Source: Mixophyes australis
Taxonomy: Eukaryota; Chordata; Amphibia; Anura; Limnodynastidae
NCBI GenBank assembly: GCA_036250195.1
Contig: JAVHZZ010000009.1
Location: forward strand, 95,217,771-95,281,770
Direction: 5' to 3'
Length of the DNA stretch: 64,000 bases
Shown: positions 1-11,369 of the stretch, one piece after another
Layout: every line of letters starts with the position of its first letter
Numbering within the stretch: position 1 is the stretch's first letter
Translations under genes and position numbers: made by a program
Notes under the pieces: model-generated
What the model saw: only the letters and a program-made list of their open reading frames with translations
Database searches by the model: none
Told to the model about the DNA's origin: nothing

Positions 1-285
1 CCACTTTAAGTTTCCAATCTGCCCCTGCCCTTTTCTATGTAGGTGGGGCCCACCCAAGTCCAAAATTTAAAAAAGCACAAGTCACTTGCACCTTTAAGAG
101 TTGCACACGTCATGACGTTGCGATGCTGGCAGCGTACAGGAGCTGGGAGGACCCTGCCCAGCTGACCACAGAGAGGAGGTGAAGCAGAGGTAAGTCACAT
201 TTACTTTATTTTATTGTAATTTATTTTACGCCTTTTTTTACAAACTTGACAATGTTCCCTTTTTACCTGGGGGTTTAGCCTGTTC
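1..285. other. no recognised gene or element
   Basis: I see no coding potential or terminal repeats here. The sequence has mixed composition, with a T-rich stretch near 205-235, and leads into the minisatellite that follows. Confidence 0.5.
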
Positions 286-601
286 TTGGCATAATATGAA
301 TTGGGGGCAGCACTACTCTGTGGCATAATATTGTTTGGGGGCACCACTCTGTGGCATAATATGATTTGGAGACATTATTGTGTGGCATCCTATGATTTGT
401 GGCATAAATTGAACTGGGGCACTACTGATTGGCATAATATTATTTTGGGGCATTACTGTGTGGCATAAAAAGATTTGGGGGCATTACTGTGTGGCATAAT
501 ATGATTTGGGGGCATTACTGTGTGGCATAATATGATTGGTGGCATAACTTCAACAAAGTGGCAAAAATTGAACTGGGGCACTACTGTGTGGCATAATATG
601 A
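286..601. repeat. minisatellite, ~31-bp degenerate unit
   Basis: About ten imperfect tandem copies of a unit containing GTGGCATAATATGATTTGGG followed by GGCATTACTGT. The copies at roughly 470-540 are the closest to each other. Units towards either end are diverged or shortened, for example the variants with AAATTGAACTGGGGCACTACT near 400 and 565. No ORF is associated with the array. Confidence 0.85.
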
Positions 602-1849
602 ACGTTTATTTATTGGTTCCATTATTATTATTAATAATATATATATAAAATAAAATCTCTCTGTCTAAATGCGCAATTGACACACCTGGGCTTGACTAGA
701 TTTTAGCCAACCCCTAATCTTCAGCAAAGGTAATTCCTATGGAACCAAGGTTGGGGGTGGCAATGTATATTCTCACTAAGGGTAGTAACAGTATGCGGAT
801 ATACAGGTTAATTGTAACTATTCTGAGACATGGTACCCCTCTGCTTGTATATGTGTTTTGAGTGTGTTTTCAATTTTTGCCTTTCTTTGAAACATAAATT
901 TTTCATATTTGTCTGTCTCATTATAACCTTCCACTACGTATGTAGTGCTTTTAGGGCACTGTCCAGCTGTCCTGAAACTCAGGACTTCTGTTCTGCCTGC
1001 CGGGAGATATGTCACACTTCTTTGAGCAGACAGTCTACACTTCTGTCGATGGTGTACGCAACAATGCAAGTTTTTTGCTGTGCGGGAGTGGCCTAGTGCT
1101 TTTCACACGCACCCTTTAAACGTGAGAGCTATTGATTTAACATTGTGACATTGTGACTCGTTGGGGAAGGAGGCTAGAGTGTGCCCTCATTGCTAGGCTT
1201 TCCATATTTAATGTACATATTCCTTTTTTAAAACAGGACACCAACATTCCAGGGTCCAGACAGGAACTGAGCTTAAGACATCAGCCGCAGCAGGTAGTGA
1301 ATTCTGCAAGAACAGGTAGGAGAGAGCAGGACTGTCTGCCAACTGTTCTGATTCTAGTGGGGCAAGACTTTATCCCGATGTAAGGGATGGAGCCTAGACT
1401 ATGCACTCTTCATATACACTGCATTCTTTAAATACTACACTATGCCACTGGTCATGCCCTTCATGGGCTGACCACTCCCCCTCTAGTGCCTCGTCTCTAT
1501 GGTGGCTGGCCACACCCCCTCTGGTGGGTCCCTACCGTTGCAGTCCCCATGTGGGTCCTTCATGCCCCAGTCAGACACTGGATTTAACCTCCCTCTTTAC
1601 TTAATGTACCTCCAATGCAACAGTTTAATTGGGGTTGCTCTCCTGGGAATTCCACCATTACATAAAAATTGGCATCCAAGTGGGGAGGAGCAAGGGAGGA
1701 GCAAAGAAAAGCTTTAGCTGGCAGGGCTGTATTGTGTGGGAGGAACCTTCTGTCTACTAGAAGTGTGTGAGAGAAACAGCACAGGAACCACATGCACTTC
1801 CAGATTCACATCCACAGAAGTTTGAAATCCCTGAACGGTATACAGTCAC
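602..1849. other. unassigned non-coding stretch
   Basis: Short ORFs occur on both strands but none matches a family I recognise and none shows a conserved motif. There is an AT-rich patch at about 625-655. I cannot assign a repeat family. Confidence 0.5.
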
Positions 1850-1852
1850 CTA

Positions 1853-2047
1853 GGGGTAAATTTATCAAGCTGCGAGTTTCCGACGGGTTTGAAAAGTGTA
1901 GATGTTGCCTGTAAAAACCATTCAGATTCTAGCTATCATTTTGTAGAATGTACTAAATAAACGATAATTAGAATCTGATTAGTTGCTATTGGCAACATCT
2001 TCACTTTTCAGCCCAGCCAGAAACTTGCAGCTGGATAAATTTACCCC
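1853..2047. mobile_element. MITE, PIF/Harbinger-like (3-bp TSD CTA)
   Basis: The ends are inverted repeats: GGGGTAAATTTATC at the left and GATAAATTTACCCC at the right, continuing inwards as AGCTGC(G/A)AGTTTC with few mismatches. CTA flanks both ends (1850-1852 and 2048-2050). The length is 195 bp with no ORF. The 3-bp duplication and G-rich terminus fit PIF/Harbinger MITEs; the superfamily is inferred from these two traits only. Confidence 0.72.
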
Positions 2048-2050
2048 CTA

Positions 2051-3221
2051 GTCTTGAAGTCTCTTGTCTGCCTTCCAAGGAGTACTGTCTGCCCCTTATT
2101 TTCAAGTACCAGGGGAGCGACCCCAACAAATTGGCACATAGGGACAATAAGTAAACAGAGAGGATGTACTAAAGTGGACAACACCTTTAAACACAAGGTT
2201 TTTTTTGTAAAGCTTATATATTTAACAACCACCTCTGCAAAACATACTGATACATCGTGGGGCTAATGTTGGTGGCACTTTATCTCCACAACACAGATAT
2301 GTAAATGAACAAGTAAAGTTGCTGTCTCAGCAGAAGTAGCATTATAAGGTTATGGATAGCACGGTTTTATAGGGCAATACATTTCGTTCCCTTACCCTGA
2401 TTAATGTCCCCACAGCCCTGACTACATTCAAAGTGTAAAGAATATGCTTGTTGGAGGGAAAGCAACAGTTTGGAATTAGTGCTGCCATTTTACTACTAAT
2501 TTACTTATCATTACTGCTATGAATAATCTGGTGTTTAAATTGTACCTTCTTACCCAGCCACCATCCTATTGTCAGTATATGCCACAATATCGACACTACA
2601 AAAATATAATACATGCATAAAAATCAATATATAGCTGCTAAAAGATATCACGAGTGACAGTCCAATTGTCCAGCCAAAATACTAAACAATGACAGAGTCT
2701 GCAACAAACTTTAATCCAATAGATTAAATAGAGAGGGTCATTGGCAGGACAAAGTGTCTGGGACATAAAGGGCAAATGCAGCCTAACAATCTAGGGATAA
2801 ACAGACCTTCCCTGCTGGTGGCGGTCAGGTGTGGTATTTACGCCACGCAACACTTGCAAATGGAGTTTCTTGTTGCTTTGTCTTCTAAGTGCATTTCATA
2901 ATTTTTCTTTGGCTAAAAAGGACTGTCTTTGGCAGCATATTGGTATAACATGGTATAAATATCTAATTTTATTTTGAATATATCCGTGGCGTTCCGGACC
3001 ATAGGCACATTGCCTCCAGCAACATTTTGAAAGAGTTGGCACATATTTTATATTGCCAACTCAAAGGGATTTTATTCTTCTTGACATCTCATTATTGTGA
3101 TCCAAAGGTAAGTGGACTGAATAAATATCGTCTCTCTATCAACTTTCTAATGAAATTGGATAGTTTTGCAATTAAGGCAGTAGGAAAAGTGGCAGTATGG
3201 CACTGACCGCCGTGAAGTGGT
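2051..3221. other. unassigned non-coding stretch
   Basis: No coding signal, tandem repeat or clean terminal inverted repeat was seen. It could hold old, unrecognisable transposon debris. Confidence 0.45.
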
Positions 3222-5374
3222 TTTAGTTTTTGGTTTTGGATCTGTATCTTTTACAAAAAATGCTAAAATATGCTAAAATCACATCATTTTGCTCTTTTTT
3301 TGATGCTACATTATTATTAACCTCAATAACACTAATTTCAAATCATTTGCAATCGATTTCGACCACCTCACAGGTCACAATATTATTTTCATACACTTTC
3401 GGACAAATACTGCAGTGACTTGACTGGATGCTAAGTGACAGAGCAATGACTCAAACACACAGCAGTTCCTACCACTTCTAGGACACATTAGCACACAGCA
3501 GTGGCAGAAAAGAAAAGTTGTGCAAGATGGAATTGTCCTTGGGCCCTCCCACCCACCCTTATGTTGGATCTTAAAAAAGACATGCACACTTTAACAAGCC
3601 AAGCACTTCAGCCACAAAAGTGCCACTCTTGGTTTGTTTGGACCCCCACAAAACAAGGTAACAATGGCCTTAAGCCACCTAAGGTAACAGTGCTATTAAT
3701 TAACTCTACTGTGGCAAGATGTTGCTGTTATCATCCTCAGCTCATCCTCACACTCATCAGTGTGTACATCATCCTCACACATTATTAATTCATCACCACT
3801 GGAATCCAACATTATAGAAGTCTCAGTATTTTGATGTAATTGGCGGGAAAGGCCTTCCTCATGGAACTTGAAGTTCATTTTTATGAACATCATCTTTTCC
3901 ACATTTTGAGGAAGTAGTCTCCTACGCCGATCGCTGACAAGGTTCCCAGCTGTGCTAAAAACTCTTTCTGAGTACACTCGGGAGGGTGGGCAGCTTAGAC
4001 AATGCAAAACGAGTTGGTACATGGGTCTCCAAATTCCCTTTATTTCCTCCCAGTATGTAAAGGGACTGTCTGATGTGTCTATTTCTATGCTGTCGTGAAA
4101 ATAATCCTACACCATCCTTTGGATGTTGATAGTAGGATCCGTTGGAGTTACCGCAGAGGTTTCACATTTTTGGGTCAATTCTTTTAGACCAGACCAGATG
4201 TCAAAATTTGGTGCTATGTCATCTGCATCATTCCTTGGGAAAGCTATGTTATTTCCTAGTAGCAGTTGACTGAGAAACTGAAGCAGGATACGCTGTCCTG
4301 TCACGTAACACTTGAGCTGTCATCTTGCTCACCAGGAGCTCCTTGCATCTCTTCAGTTGTAAACAAAGAGAGTCAGTTGTAAACAAAGAGAAGACATAGC
4401 TCTTAAACCGAGGATTAAGCACAGTCGCCAAAATGTAGTTATCCGATTTGAAGATTTTGATAACTCTTGGATCTTGGCGAAGCAAATAAATTACTTGATC
4501 TACAAGTCCGACATACTCAGCATAATTGCTTTGTTTAATCTCCTCTCAAGCTGCTTTTCCAAAAGTATAATTAAGGGAATCACTTGACTCAAGCTAGCAG
4601 TGTCGGAACTCACTTCACAGGTGACTACTTCAAATTATTTCAGCACCTTGCACAACACGGAAAGTATTCTCCACTCCGCTTGACTAAAATACATCCCCCC
4701 TCCTTTCCCAATGTCATGACTTGTGGAGCAAGCGTGGATGTCTTTTCGCTGTTCCTCCATCCACAGAAGCATATACAGGGTGGAATTCCACCTTGTCACC
4801 ACCTGTTGCTTCAGTTGGTGGCAGGGCAAATTACATTGCTCTTGCAGCTGCTTTAATCGCCTACACGATGTTGCCAAATGTCGGAAATGTCCAGATATTT
4901 ACGGGCTATAGACAGCATCTCCTGCACGTCCCTGTAATTTTTTAAAAAGCTTTGCACCACCAAGTTTATTGTGTGAGGAAAACACGAAATGTGATGGAAT
5001 TCACCCAGCTGTAATGCTCTCACAATATTAGTGACGTTATCAGAAATGGCATATCCTGAGGAGAGTCCAAGCGGGATAAGCCATGTTGCAATGACATCCC
5101 TTAGTTTTTGTAACAGGTTGTAAGCTGTATGCTTTTTAGTGGAGCCGGTGATACACAGAGTAGCCTGCCTCTGTAATCACCAACCCAGTGGGTTGTCACA
5201 GTCATTTTATCTATAGTTTGCCCACTTCCGCTTGTCCACATATCTGTGGTTAAGTGTACAGTGGATAGAATGGCATTTTGCAGCCCAATAATAACATTTT
5301 TATGAACCTTCTGGTAGAGGTGAGGAATAGCTTTTCTACTGAAATGGTGTTGTGATGAAATTTGGTGCAATTCG
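3222..5374 (-). mobile_element. hAT element remnant (ZBED-like), minus strand
   Basis: The left part (3222-3420) shares long blocks with 27220-27480: GGTTTTGGATCTG, TGCTAAAATCACAT, ACATTATTATTAACCTCAA, CACCTCACAGGTCACAA. This marks a repeated terminal region of one hAT family. The rest encodes broken hAT transposase fragments on the minus strand. The upstream (higher-coordinate) end is lost where Tc1-like sequence begins at about 5375. No terminal 8-bp duplication can be paired because that end is missing. Confidence 0.8.
3696..5370 (-). pseudogene. hAT transposase pseudogene
   Basis: Reading down the minus strand, the fragments follow normal hAT order. At 5370-5101 is a block with HLTTDMWTS and VTTHWV, typical of the first catalytic region. 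At 4877-4635 is QQVVTRWNSTLYML, the conserved TRWNST motif. At 4485-4249 is NYILATVLNPRFK, the TxLDPRFK block. At 4022-3696 is the C-terminal hAT dimerisation domain with SERVFSTAGNLVSDRRRRL and the following NVEKMMFIK. The fragments lie in different frames, with frameshifts and stops between them, and the N-terminal BED zinc finger is absent. Such a protein would bind element ends and cut and paste the transposon; this copy cannot. Confidence 0.88.
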
Positions 5375-6344
5375 GTGTCTTGTGGTACCTGGCATCAGGA
5401 CACAGATTACAGATCCTTTAAGTCCTGTAAGTTGCGAGGTGGGGCCTCTATGGCTCTGATTTGTTTTTTCAGCACATCCTACAGATGCTTGATTGAAATG
5501 AGAGCTGAGAAAATTTGGAGGCCAAGCCAACATCTTAAACCCTGTGTCATGCTCCTCACACCATTCCTGAACAATTTTTGCATTATGGCTGGGCGCATTA
5601 TCCTGCTGAAAGAAGCCACTGCCATCAGGAAATACCGTTACCATGAAGGGGTGTATTTGGTCTGCAACAATGTTTAGGTAGGTGGTATGCGTCAAGGTAA
5701 CATCCACATGAACGCCAGGACCCAAGGTTTTCCAGCAGAACCTTGCCCAGAGCATCACAATGCCTTCGCATAGTGCATTTTTGTGTGACCTCTTTCCCAG
5801 GTAAATGATACACACGCATTCAGCCATTGACACGATGTAAAAGAAAATGTGATTCATCAGATCAAGCCACCTTCTTCCATTGCTCCATCTTCCAGTTCTG
5901 TCGCTCACCAACCCATTGTAGACTGTGTGTTCTGACAGCTTCCTATCATAGCCAGAATTAACTTTTTTGGAAAATTTGTGCTACAGTAGGTCTTTTGTGA
6001 GATTGGACTGGACGGGCTAGTCTTCACTCCCCGTGCGCACCAGTGAGCCTTGGGCGTCCATGACCTTGTCGCTGTATCACTGGTTGTTCTTCCTTGGACC
6101 ACTTTTGATAGTAACTACTGCATACTGGGAACACCCCAATAGGCCTGCTGTTTTGGAGATTCTCTGACCCAGTGGTCTAGCCATCACAATTTGGCCTTTG
6201 TCAAAGTTGCTTAGTTCCTTACACTTTTTCATTCTTCCTGCTTCCACGCATCAACTTCAAGAATTGGCTATTCACTTGCTGCCTAATATATCCCACCCAT
6301 AATTGACTTCACTTGTTAGTGGTTTTAATGCTATGGCTGATCTG
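5375..6344 (-). mobile_element. Tc1-like element, 3'-truncated and internally deleted
   Basis: The 5' terminus lies at the high-coordinate end: on the minus strand CAGATCAGCCATAGCATT followed by AAAACCAC, beside TA at 6345-6346. This end type belongs to a well-known vertebrate Tc1-like group. The element runs through a damaged transposase and stops in mid-gene at about 5375, where it abuts hAT sequence directly, so the second TIR is missing. At ~970 bp it is much shorter than the usual ~1.3-1.6 kb, consistent with internal deletion as well. Confidence 0.85.
5385..6232 (-). pseudogene. Tc1-like transposase pseudogene
   Basis: The likely original start is the ATG at 6232 on the minus strand. 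The N-terminal helix-turn-helix region is in one frame ([18 protein letters not shown] sequence near 6210-6170). A second fragment (5905-6102) carries the CSQYAVV-like and GHGRPRLTG-like blocks. The catalytic half (5385-5911) has DLMNHIFFY (first-D region) and GFFQQDNAPSHNAK with the second catalytic Asp. The segment that should hold the third catalytic residue (PPNSPDLNPIEHLW in relatives) is scrambled to WPPNFLSSHFNQ, so the DDE triad is broken. Much of the middle is deleted and frames change more than once. Confidence 0.85.
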
Positions 6345-6348
6345 TATA

Positions 6349-6766
6349 TCTATAATATAAATGTCTAGTGGCGTGTGTTAGTCTGTCTGTGTGTGTGTGG
6401 AAAAAATAAAACCAAGCTGCAGCGCCACCTGCTGGGCGGAGTTATACACTGACCTACTAAATTCTTAGTGTGTGTGGAAAAAAAAATTCAGAAAGGGCTG
6501 AAATTTGGTATACTAAGATGTTTTTAATTTGTTAATTTCATTTGTTAATTGTTAAAAGTGTTTATAAAGATTTAAAAAATATATATATATATTTCTTGAA
6601 GGAGAAGTGACAGTTGGGAGTGGTTGGTGGTTGCCGGGGGTGACAGTGGGGAGTGGTTGGTGGTTGAGGCCTGGGCTATGGCCCAAATGCATGACAAGAA
6701 CCTTTTTAACACCTTAAGTTGCTTGATTTGACTAGAATGCATGAGTATCATGCACGGGTTAACTTG
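6349..6766 (+). repeat. dispersed repeat copy 1 (Helitron-like or retroposon-like)
   Basis: Begins TCTATAATATAAATG and ends near a small hairpin (GCATGA, loop GTA, TCATGC) followed by ACGGGTTAACTTG and a TA microsatellite. An inverted copy at 34862-35238 shares nearly the whole length, including CAGCGCCACCTGCTGG and CTTCTCCTTCAAG. This copy carries an extra duplicated GGGAGTGGTTGGTGGTTG block. The 5' TC after an A and the 3' hairpin suggest a Helitron, but the 3' end is not CTRR. A TA tail at both copies would also fit a retroposon. Class uncertain. Confidence 0.7.

Positions 6767-6793
<27 letters not shown>
6767..6793. repeat. (TA)n microsatellite
   Basis: About 13 TA units directly after the dispersed repeat; the second copy of that repeat also abuts a TA run, so it probably belongs to the element's 3' end. 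Confidence 0.9.
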
Positions 6794-6797
<4 letters not shown>

Positions 6798-7149
6798 CAA
6801 TTTTCTGCTACTTTTGAATGAAGTCAGTGAGTTTTGTGTGAGGAGACAAATTATGTCTTTTGGTTTCTCCAGGCGTAAAGCTAAATAGAAGTTACAAAAA
6901 ACAAAACATTTAGCCAACAGCAAAACTACACAGAAATGGTACAATGACAAAACATGACAGATGGATACAGTATATTATATATTTATTTTACATTAATTCA
7001 TTATGGTTTTTATGCTTTCTCAGGGATATTCTACCTTACAAAAACCACAGCACTTCAAATTTCAGAAGCAGTCTTATTGTAAAAATGAAAACATAACTTG
7101 CTAAACTATGTGTTTACGTCACCTAGTAGTTGATTTACACCTTAAATTT
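6794..7149. other. unassigned AT-rich stretch
   Basis: No coding signal or terminal repeats recognised. Confidence 0.45.
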
Positions 7150-7610
7150 ACCTGAGATCTTACCTAATAAATAAAGACACTTGACACTTGTTTGGCAAAT
7201 GAAAGTTCACAAATTTTATTGAAAAAAAATTAAAGGGGTGGCATATAAAAAGCACAACCAATCAGCTATCAGCCATTCCAAAAGCCAGAATTATGGCAAC
7301 CCAAATGTATTCGGACACTTTTAGACAGCGGAGCCCCACTCTCCCTTGTTTTGCTTAATAGCTGGGCCCACATGGAAAGACGGTGCCCCATAACTCCCGA
7401 GGGGTAGTGGTACTAGCAATGAACCTCCCTAATATGGCAGAGTACCCCCTGCCACCCGGATGTATTATTATGGCTGCCGACTGGTATGCCTTTCCGCCAA
7501 AGCTAGTTTCTGAATGGAGGAACCGAGCACACCACTCACAGTGACCTCTAAATGCAAATAAAAACCTAAAAAAGCTGCTCCACAAGACAAACTACACACT
7601 TCTCCAAAAG

Positions 7611-7900
7611 GTGCACTCCATCCAACCTGAATAGTTAAGGAAATTTAAACTTAATGTCTGGATGGGCCACCCCTTTTCCTATCAAAAACTTCCCAACAGC
7701 CAGGCTCACTCTAGAAAGGGACCTTATCAAGGAAAACCATAATTATAATACATCTCCACATCCTGGGGATAATATCTGACCAAGTTATATGGATAAAAGG
7801 CCAGTAGGCTCCAAACCTTTCAATTTGCCCAGATTATTGCCACCCAAATGAAGTATCAGCAGCTCATGGAGCCCAAATTTGACTTCATTAGGGACAGGGT
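7611..7900 (-). pseudogene. SGNH-hydrolase-like segment of the DIRS element
   Basis: On the minus strand ELLILHLGGNNLG (about 7865-7830) matches the SGNH block III signature (GGND-L-like, here GGNNLG). AVGKFLIGKG lies near 7690, and FRLDGVHLL (about 7632-7606) matches block V with D and H three residues apart (DGVH). Frameshifts lie between blocks, and block I with the nucleophile Ser is not visible. I infer that it belongs to the adjacent DIRS element, since vertebrate DIRS-type elements carry such a domain after the recombinase. Its role there is unknown to me. Confidence 0.6.
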
Positions 7901-7964
7901 ACTTAACAATGAAGCCCAACAAGGTCCCCTAACACCTAACCAGTGAACCCCCCTAGCACCTGGT

Positions 7965-8260
7965 AACATCTAACTCTGCTCTCTCGAGGACCTTCTGCCC
8001 TCCGACCCCTCTCGCTTTTCTCTCCACCCCTCTGGGGCTCTTCCTCCCTCTTGAGCTCAGGCGTAAGCGGATCCTCCCTCTCCCCCGCCCCTCTCTCTAG
8101 CTGTGCTTTGAGCTTCCTGAGTTACTGTGCTTATTGTTAATTGTACCGTGCTGTCTCACCTCGTACTGTGATACTGTTTGTCCCTGTATGGCGCTACGGA
8201 CACCTTGTGGCATCCTATAAATAAAAATTAATAATAATAAAATAATAATAATATGCTGGC
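7965..8260 (+). mobile_element. L2-type LINE 3' tail inserted in the DIRS element
   Basis: A pyrimidine-rich stretch (7975-8095) is followed by GTACTGTGATACTGTTTGTC, then TGGCGCTACGGACACCTTGTGG and ATAAATAAA, ending in (TAA)n at 8225-8258. The GGCGCTA...ATAAATAAA tail with a trailing simple repeat recurs at 18120-18190 and 14735-14787 and is the 3' signature of L2-like LINEs and the SINEs that use them. The copy is 5'-truncated. Confidence 0.7.
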
Positions 8261-8264
8261 TTAA

Positions 8265-9457
8265 TTATCTACCAAACATAATCATAACATGACACAACCA
8301 TATCATTAGCCGCAGGCACGACAGCACGAAATTTAGCCCAATCAAGCGCGACAGTGCATCAGTGTTAAGAGCCCCAGGGACATGCCTAGGTTTAAAAACA
8401 TTATTTAGGCACAAACATTTTAGGAAGAGACATCTAAGCAATGTAATCACAGGAAGAGAGGAAACCCTATGATTATTAATCTCCAGGACCACCCCCAAAT
8501 TTCGTACCAGAAAACAATGCTTCTGTCCCACGCACAATCCCCCACAATTCAACAGTCATAATGCTATCGGAAATTGCTCAAGCCAGTCAAGGGGCAGGGT
8601 GCAGCTCATCACTCACCATCCAGGTAAGCCCCAAAGCCGGCAGATCCAGCCATATTTGTAAACAGCTGAAAGTTCCATTAGTTGCGGGCGGAGGAACCCA
8701 CAAGCGAACCCCATTGAAATGTGGCAAGAAAATCTGCTACATCACCAGATCTTTCCTAATCTTCACAGATAGCCTAATAAAATGTATATTTCTCACACAC
8801 CTGCAGTAGCCCTTTCAAGCTTCCTACAAAAGATCTGCCCCATCAGAATCACACGACATGCAAAATTCAACAGGCCCAATAGAGGCTAAACCTAATTCAG
8901 CGTGACTTTGCTAATCCCAGCAACCAAATCCAGCATGCCCCTCAACTTAGTCACCTTGTCTGTCAGCAACCTGCAACCCGCCAGCCTATCAAGCTCAATC
9001 CCCAAAAATGACAACTTGGCCGTCAGCCCCTCAGTTTTGTCTACTGCAATCAGTACCTCTAGCAAGGCAAAACAAGGCTTGCACCGAAAACTGAACCTCC
9101 TGAAAACCAGTGGACTCTCCTGGATCTACAAACAAAAAGGCATCAAAATAATGCACCACAGTACGGTGACATGTCCCAGCAAATATGTACCAATGAAAGA
9201 ACTAACTAAAACACTCAAAATAGGAACACAACACTGCACAACCAATTGAAAGCATTTATCTACATAAAAACCATCATCCAATTTAAAACCCATATATTGA
9301 AATGAATCGGGGTATAAGGGGAGGAGTTGAAAAGCCGAATCCACGTGCATCTTCGTGAGCAATGCACTTGACCCATACTCCTGATCCCCAAACCCAATGC
9401 CTCCTCAAACCACTGATAGACCACTTTGCAAACATCCCCATCAATTGCATCATTCAC
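8265..9457 (-). pseudogene. DIRS reverse transcriptase / RNase H pseudogene
   Basis: The RT motif-A region is MHVDSAFQLLPLYPDSF (near 9350-9300), with the catalytic Asp kept in VDSAF, followed by GFKLDDGFYVDKC. The active-site motif that should read Y-L-D-D is YFDA at 9139-9150, so the second Asp is lost. Downstream, LSFLGIELDRLAG (about 9010-8960) is the conserved RT thumb-proximal block. RNase H sequence follows: ELWG near 8530 and FKPRHVPGALNTDALSRL at about 8395-8330, matching the HVPG-N-ADALSR block. Several frameshifts and stops separate these. It once copied element RNA into DNA; it is dead. Confidence 0.82.
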
Positions 9458-9470
9458 TGTGCACCCGCTG

Positions 9471-11369
9471 CCACTATGTGAGCTCTAGGAGGGGGAGCAG
9501 GGAACAATGCAGCACCAGCCAGTGGAGCACAGTGGAGGTGCCTTGCACTCTCTGCTCGCTTGCCAGCAGCGAGTTTGAGGGGACCAGATTTCAGTGGCAT
9601 GTCCTAAGAGTGGATGTGCCGTCGCCTAACAGAGAAGCCTCGATGAGGTAATGAAGGGGAACTCTGGGCCTGCTAGGGCACAGCATGTTGGCTAGGGGGG
9701 CACAGGGAGAGGAGAGACATAAAAAGAGAGGGGGGGACAGGCAGAAATAGAAGGAGACCACAGAATGGAGGCAATGAAAAATGGTAAAAAGTTAAAAGAA
9801 GAAATAGGAGGAGACAAACAGCAACACGACAGAAAGGTAGAAAGCAAACAATTACCAGAGGTATGATACTCACCACCAGGACATTCAGTATGCAACTACT
9901 AGAAAGTTCCAGTGACAGGAGAGTGAAACCAGTCTAATGCTATCCTTATAAACACCCCCAGCTCAGGCCTTCCCCAACACTCTTACTGAATGGTTGGACA
10001 ACTATTGTAAAAGGGTAGCTATTTTGGTGCTACTTACTGTGCTAATCTGAAAGTATGAAGGTCCAGCGATGTGGCAGATATACTATTAATGCTAATATCG
10101 TAATAACCATTAAATAAACTACCTTCATTATCACACAGGGTTGTTTCCAACTTATACCCAGCTCTTAGAAAGATAATTCTATTTCAATGTCTGCTCTATT
10201 TACTTTGGTTACCACAGCTCAATACAGGTAAGAATGAATATTATATCATATCACATCATATTTAAGAAAGAATTTCCACAAAGCCTCATTAAAGAACATT
10301 TGTATTCTTATTAACAATAGATATTTTCAGTAACAATATTTACACATATAATAACAGTGTAGAATGCATAATACATTTTACATGAAATACAATGTCTTGC
10401 CTGCTTCAGCTATCTTATACATGGGTCCAATGTGTCTCTTATTTATGTTATGAAGCAAACATGATAGGACTATATGTGTTTATGTGTGTAATCACAATGT
10501 AAGACAATGTGTGTGCGTTTGTGTGTAAGACAGATTCTAAGACATTGTGTGTGCATCAGATTGTAAGACAGTATGTGTGTAAGAAGACAGATTGTATTGT
10601 GCATGTGACAGTGAGTGTGTGAAGAGGATTTGGTGGTGTGTGTGTGTGTGTAGACAAAGAAAGATTTACAAGATGGAGGATATGGTGCGTATTAAGACAA
10701 AATGGAGGATAGGCCATGTGTGTGTGAGAAGGAAGGCCAAAATGGTGAACAGACCATATGTCTCTGGCTTTAGTACAAAGCCTAACTCACTTGTCTTTCA
10801 CATGGCTCATACAGGGGCCATGTTGTCCATTAAATCTATCCAGCAATAAACTGCATGTAATAGTATATGCAAAACTTTCCCAAATTATCTATGCTTACAT
10901 TTCACTTTCTAACAATATCTCATACAAATAACTATGTAACAAAATCACATATTCAGAACGTTGCACAAACGGTTTAAACAACACAATGGTTTTCTAAATC
11001 TTCCCAAGTCACTTTCTAAATACACTAACAATCTCCATTAGCCTTTTCAATCAACTCAAAACAGCTCACAAAGTAATCTTTTCATTCAAACATTGCAGAT
11101 AAATCAACCATTTTAATCTAACAAACTATGCACTGCTATTTCCATGCATTTGCTATACATTTACACTAAACTGCATTAGCTATAACCATACACTTCTATT
11201 ATACAGCACTTGCAATCTCCATAACAGTCTGCACTCAAAACACTGCAGATATACAGAGAGTTTAAACACTGTACATTTCTACTTATGTAACACAATCAAT
11301 CTACACAGTCACATCATTTTACTCAATCTAACATTTCCAAGCCTTTTCCATTAAACACATCATCATATT
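9471..11369. other. unassigned stretch with TG-rich and purine-rich tracts
   Basis: Positions 9695-9860 are strongly purine-rich on the plus strand. Positions 10440-10660 are rich in TGTGTG and GTAAGACA runs, a degenerate simple repeat. Positions 10670-10750 carry repeated AAAATGG words such as those found in many LTRs. I could not define LTR ends, a primer-binding site or any gene. Confidence 0.45.

Larger units (their letters stand above)
7150..9470 (-). mobile_element. DIRS retrotransposon remnant, minus strand
   Basis: Minus-strand order from high to low coordinates: RT, RNase H, then an SGNH-hydrolase-like segment, then a 3' region with an AATAAA-containing end near 7210-7165. The combination of a DIRS-type RT/RNase H with a downstream SGNH-like region is what I know from vertebrate DIRS elements. 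The tyrosine recombinase expected between them is absent or unrecognisable. An L2-type 3' tail is inserted at about 7965-8260. No split direct repeat or inverted terminal repeat could be paired, so the boundaries are approximate. Confidence 0.72.
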
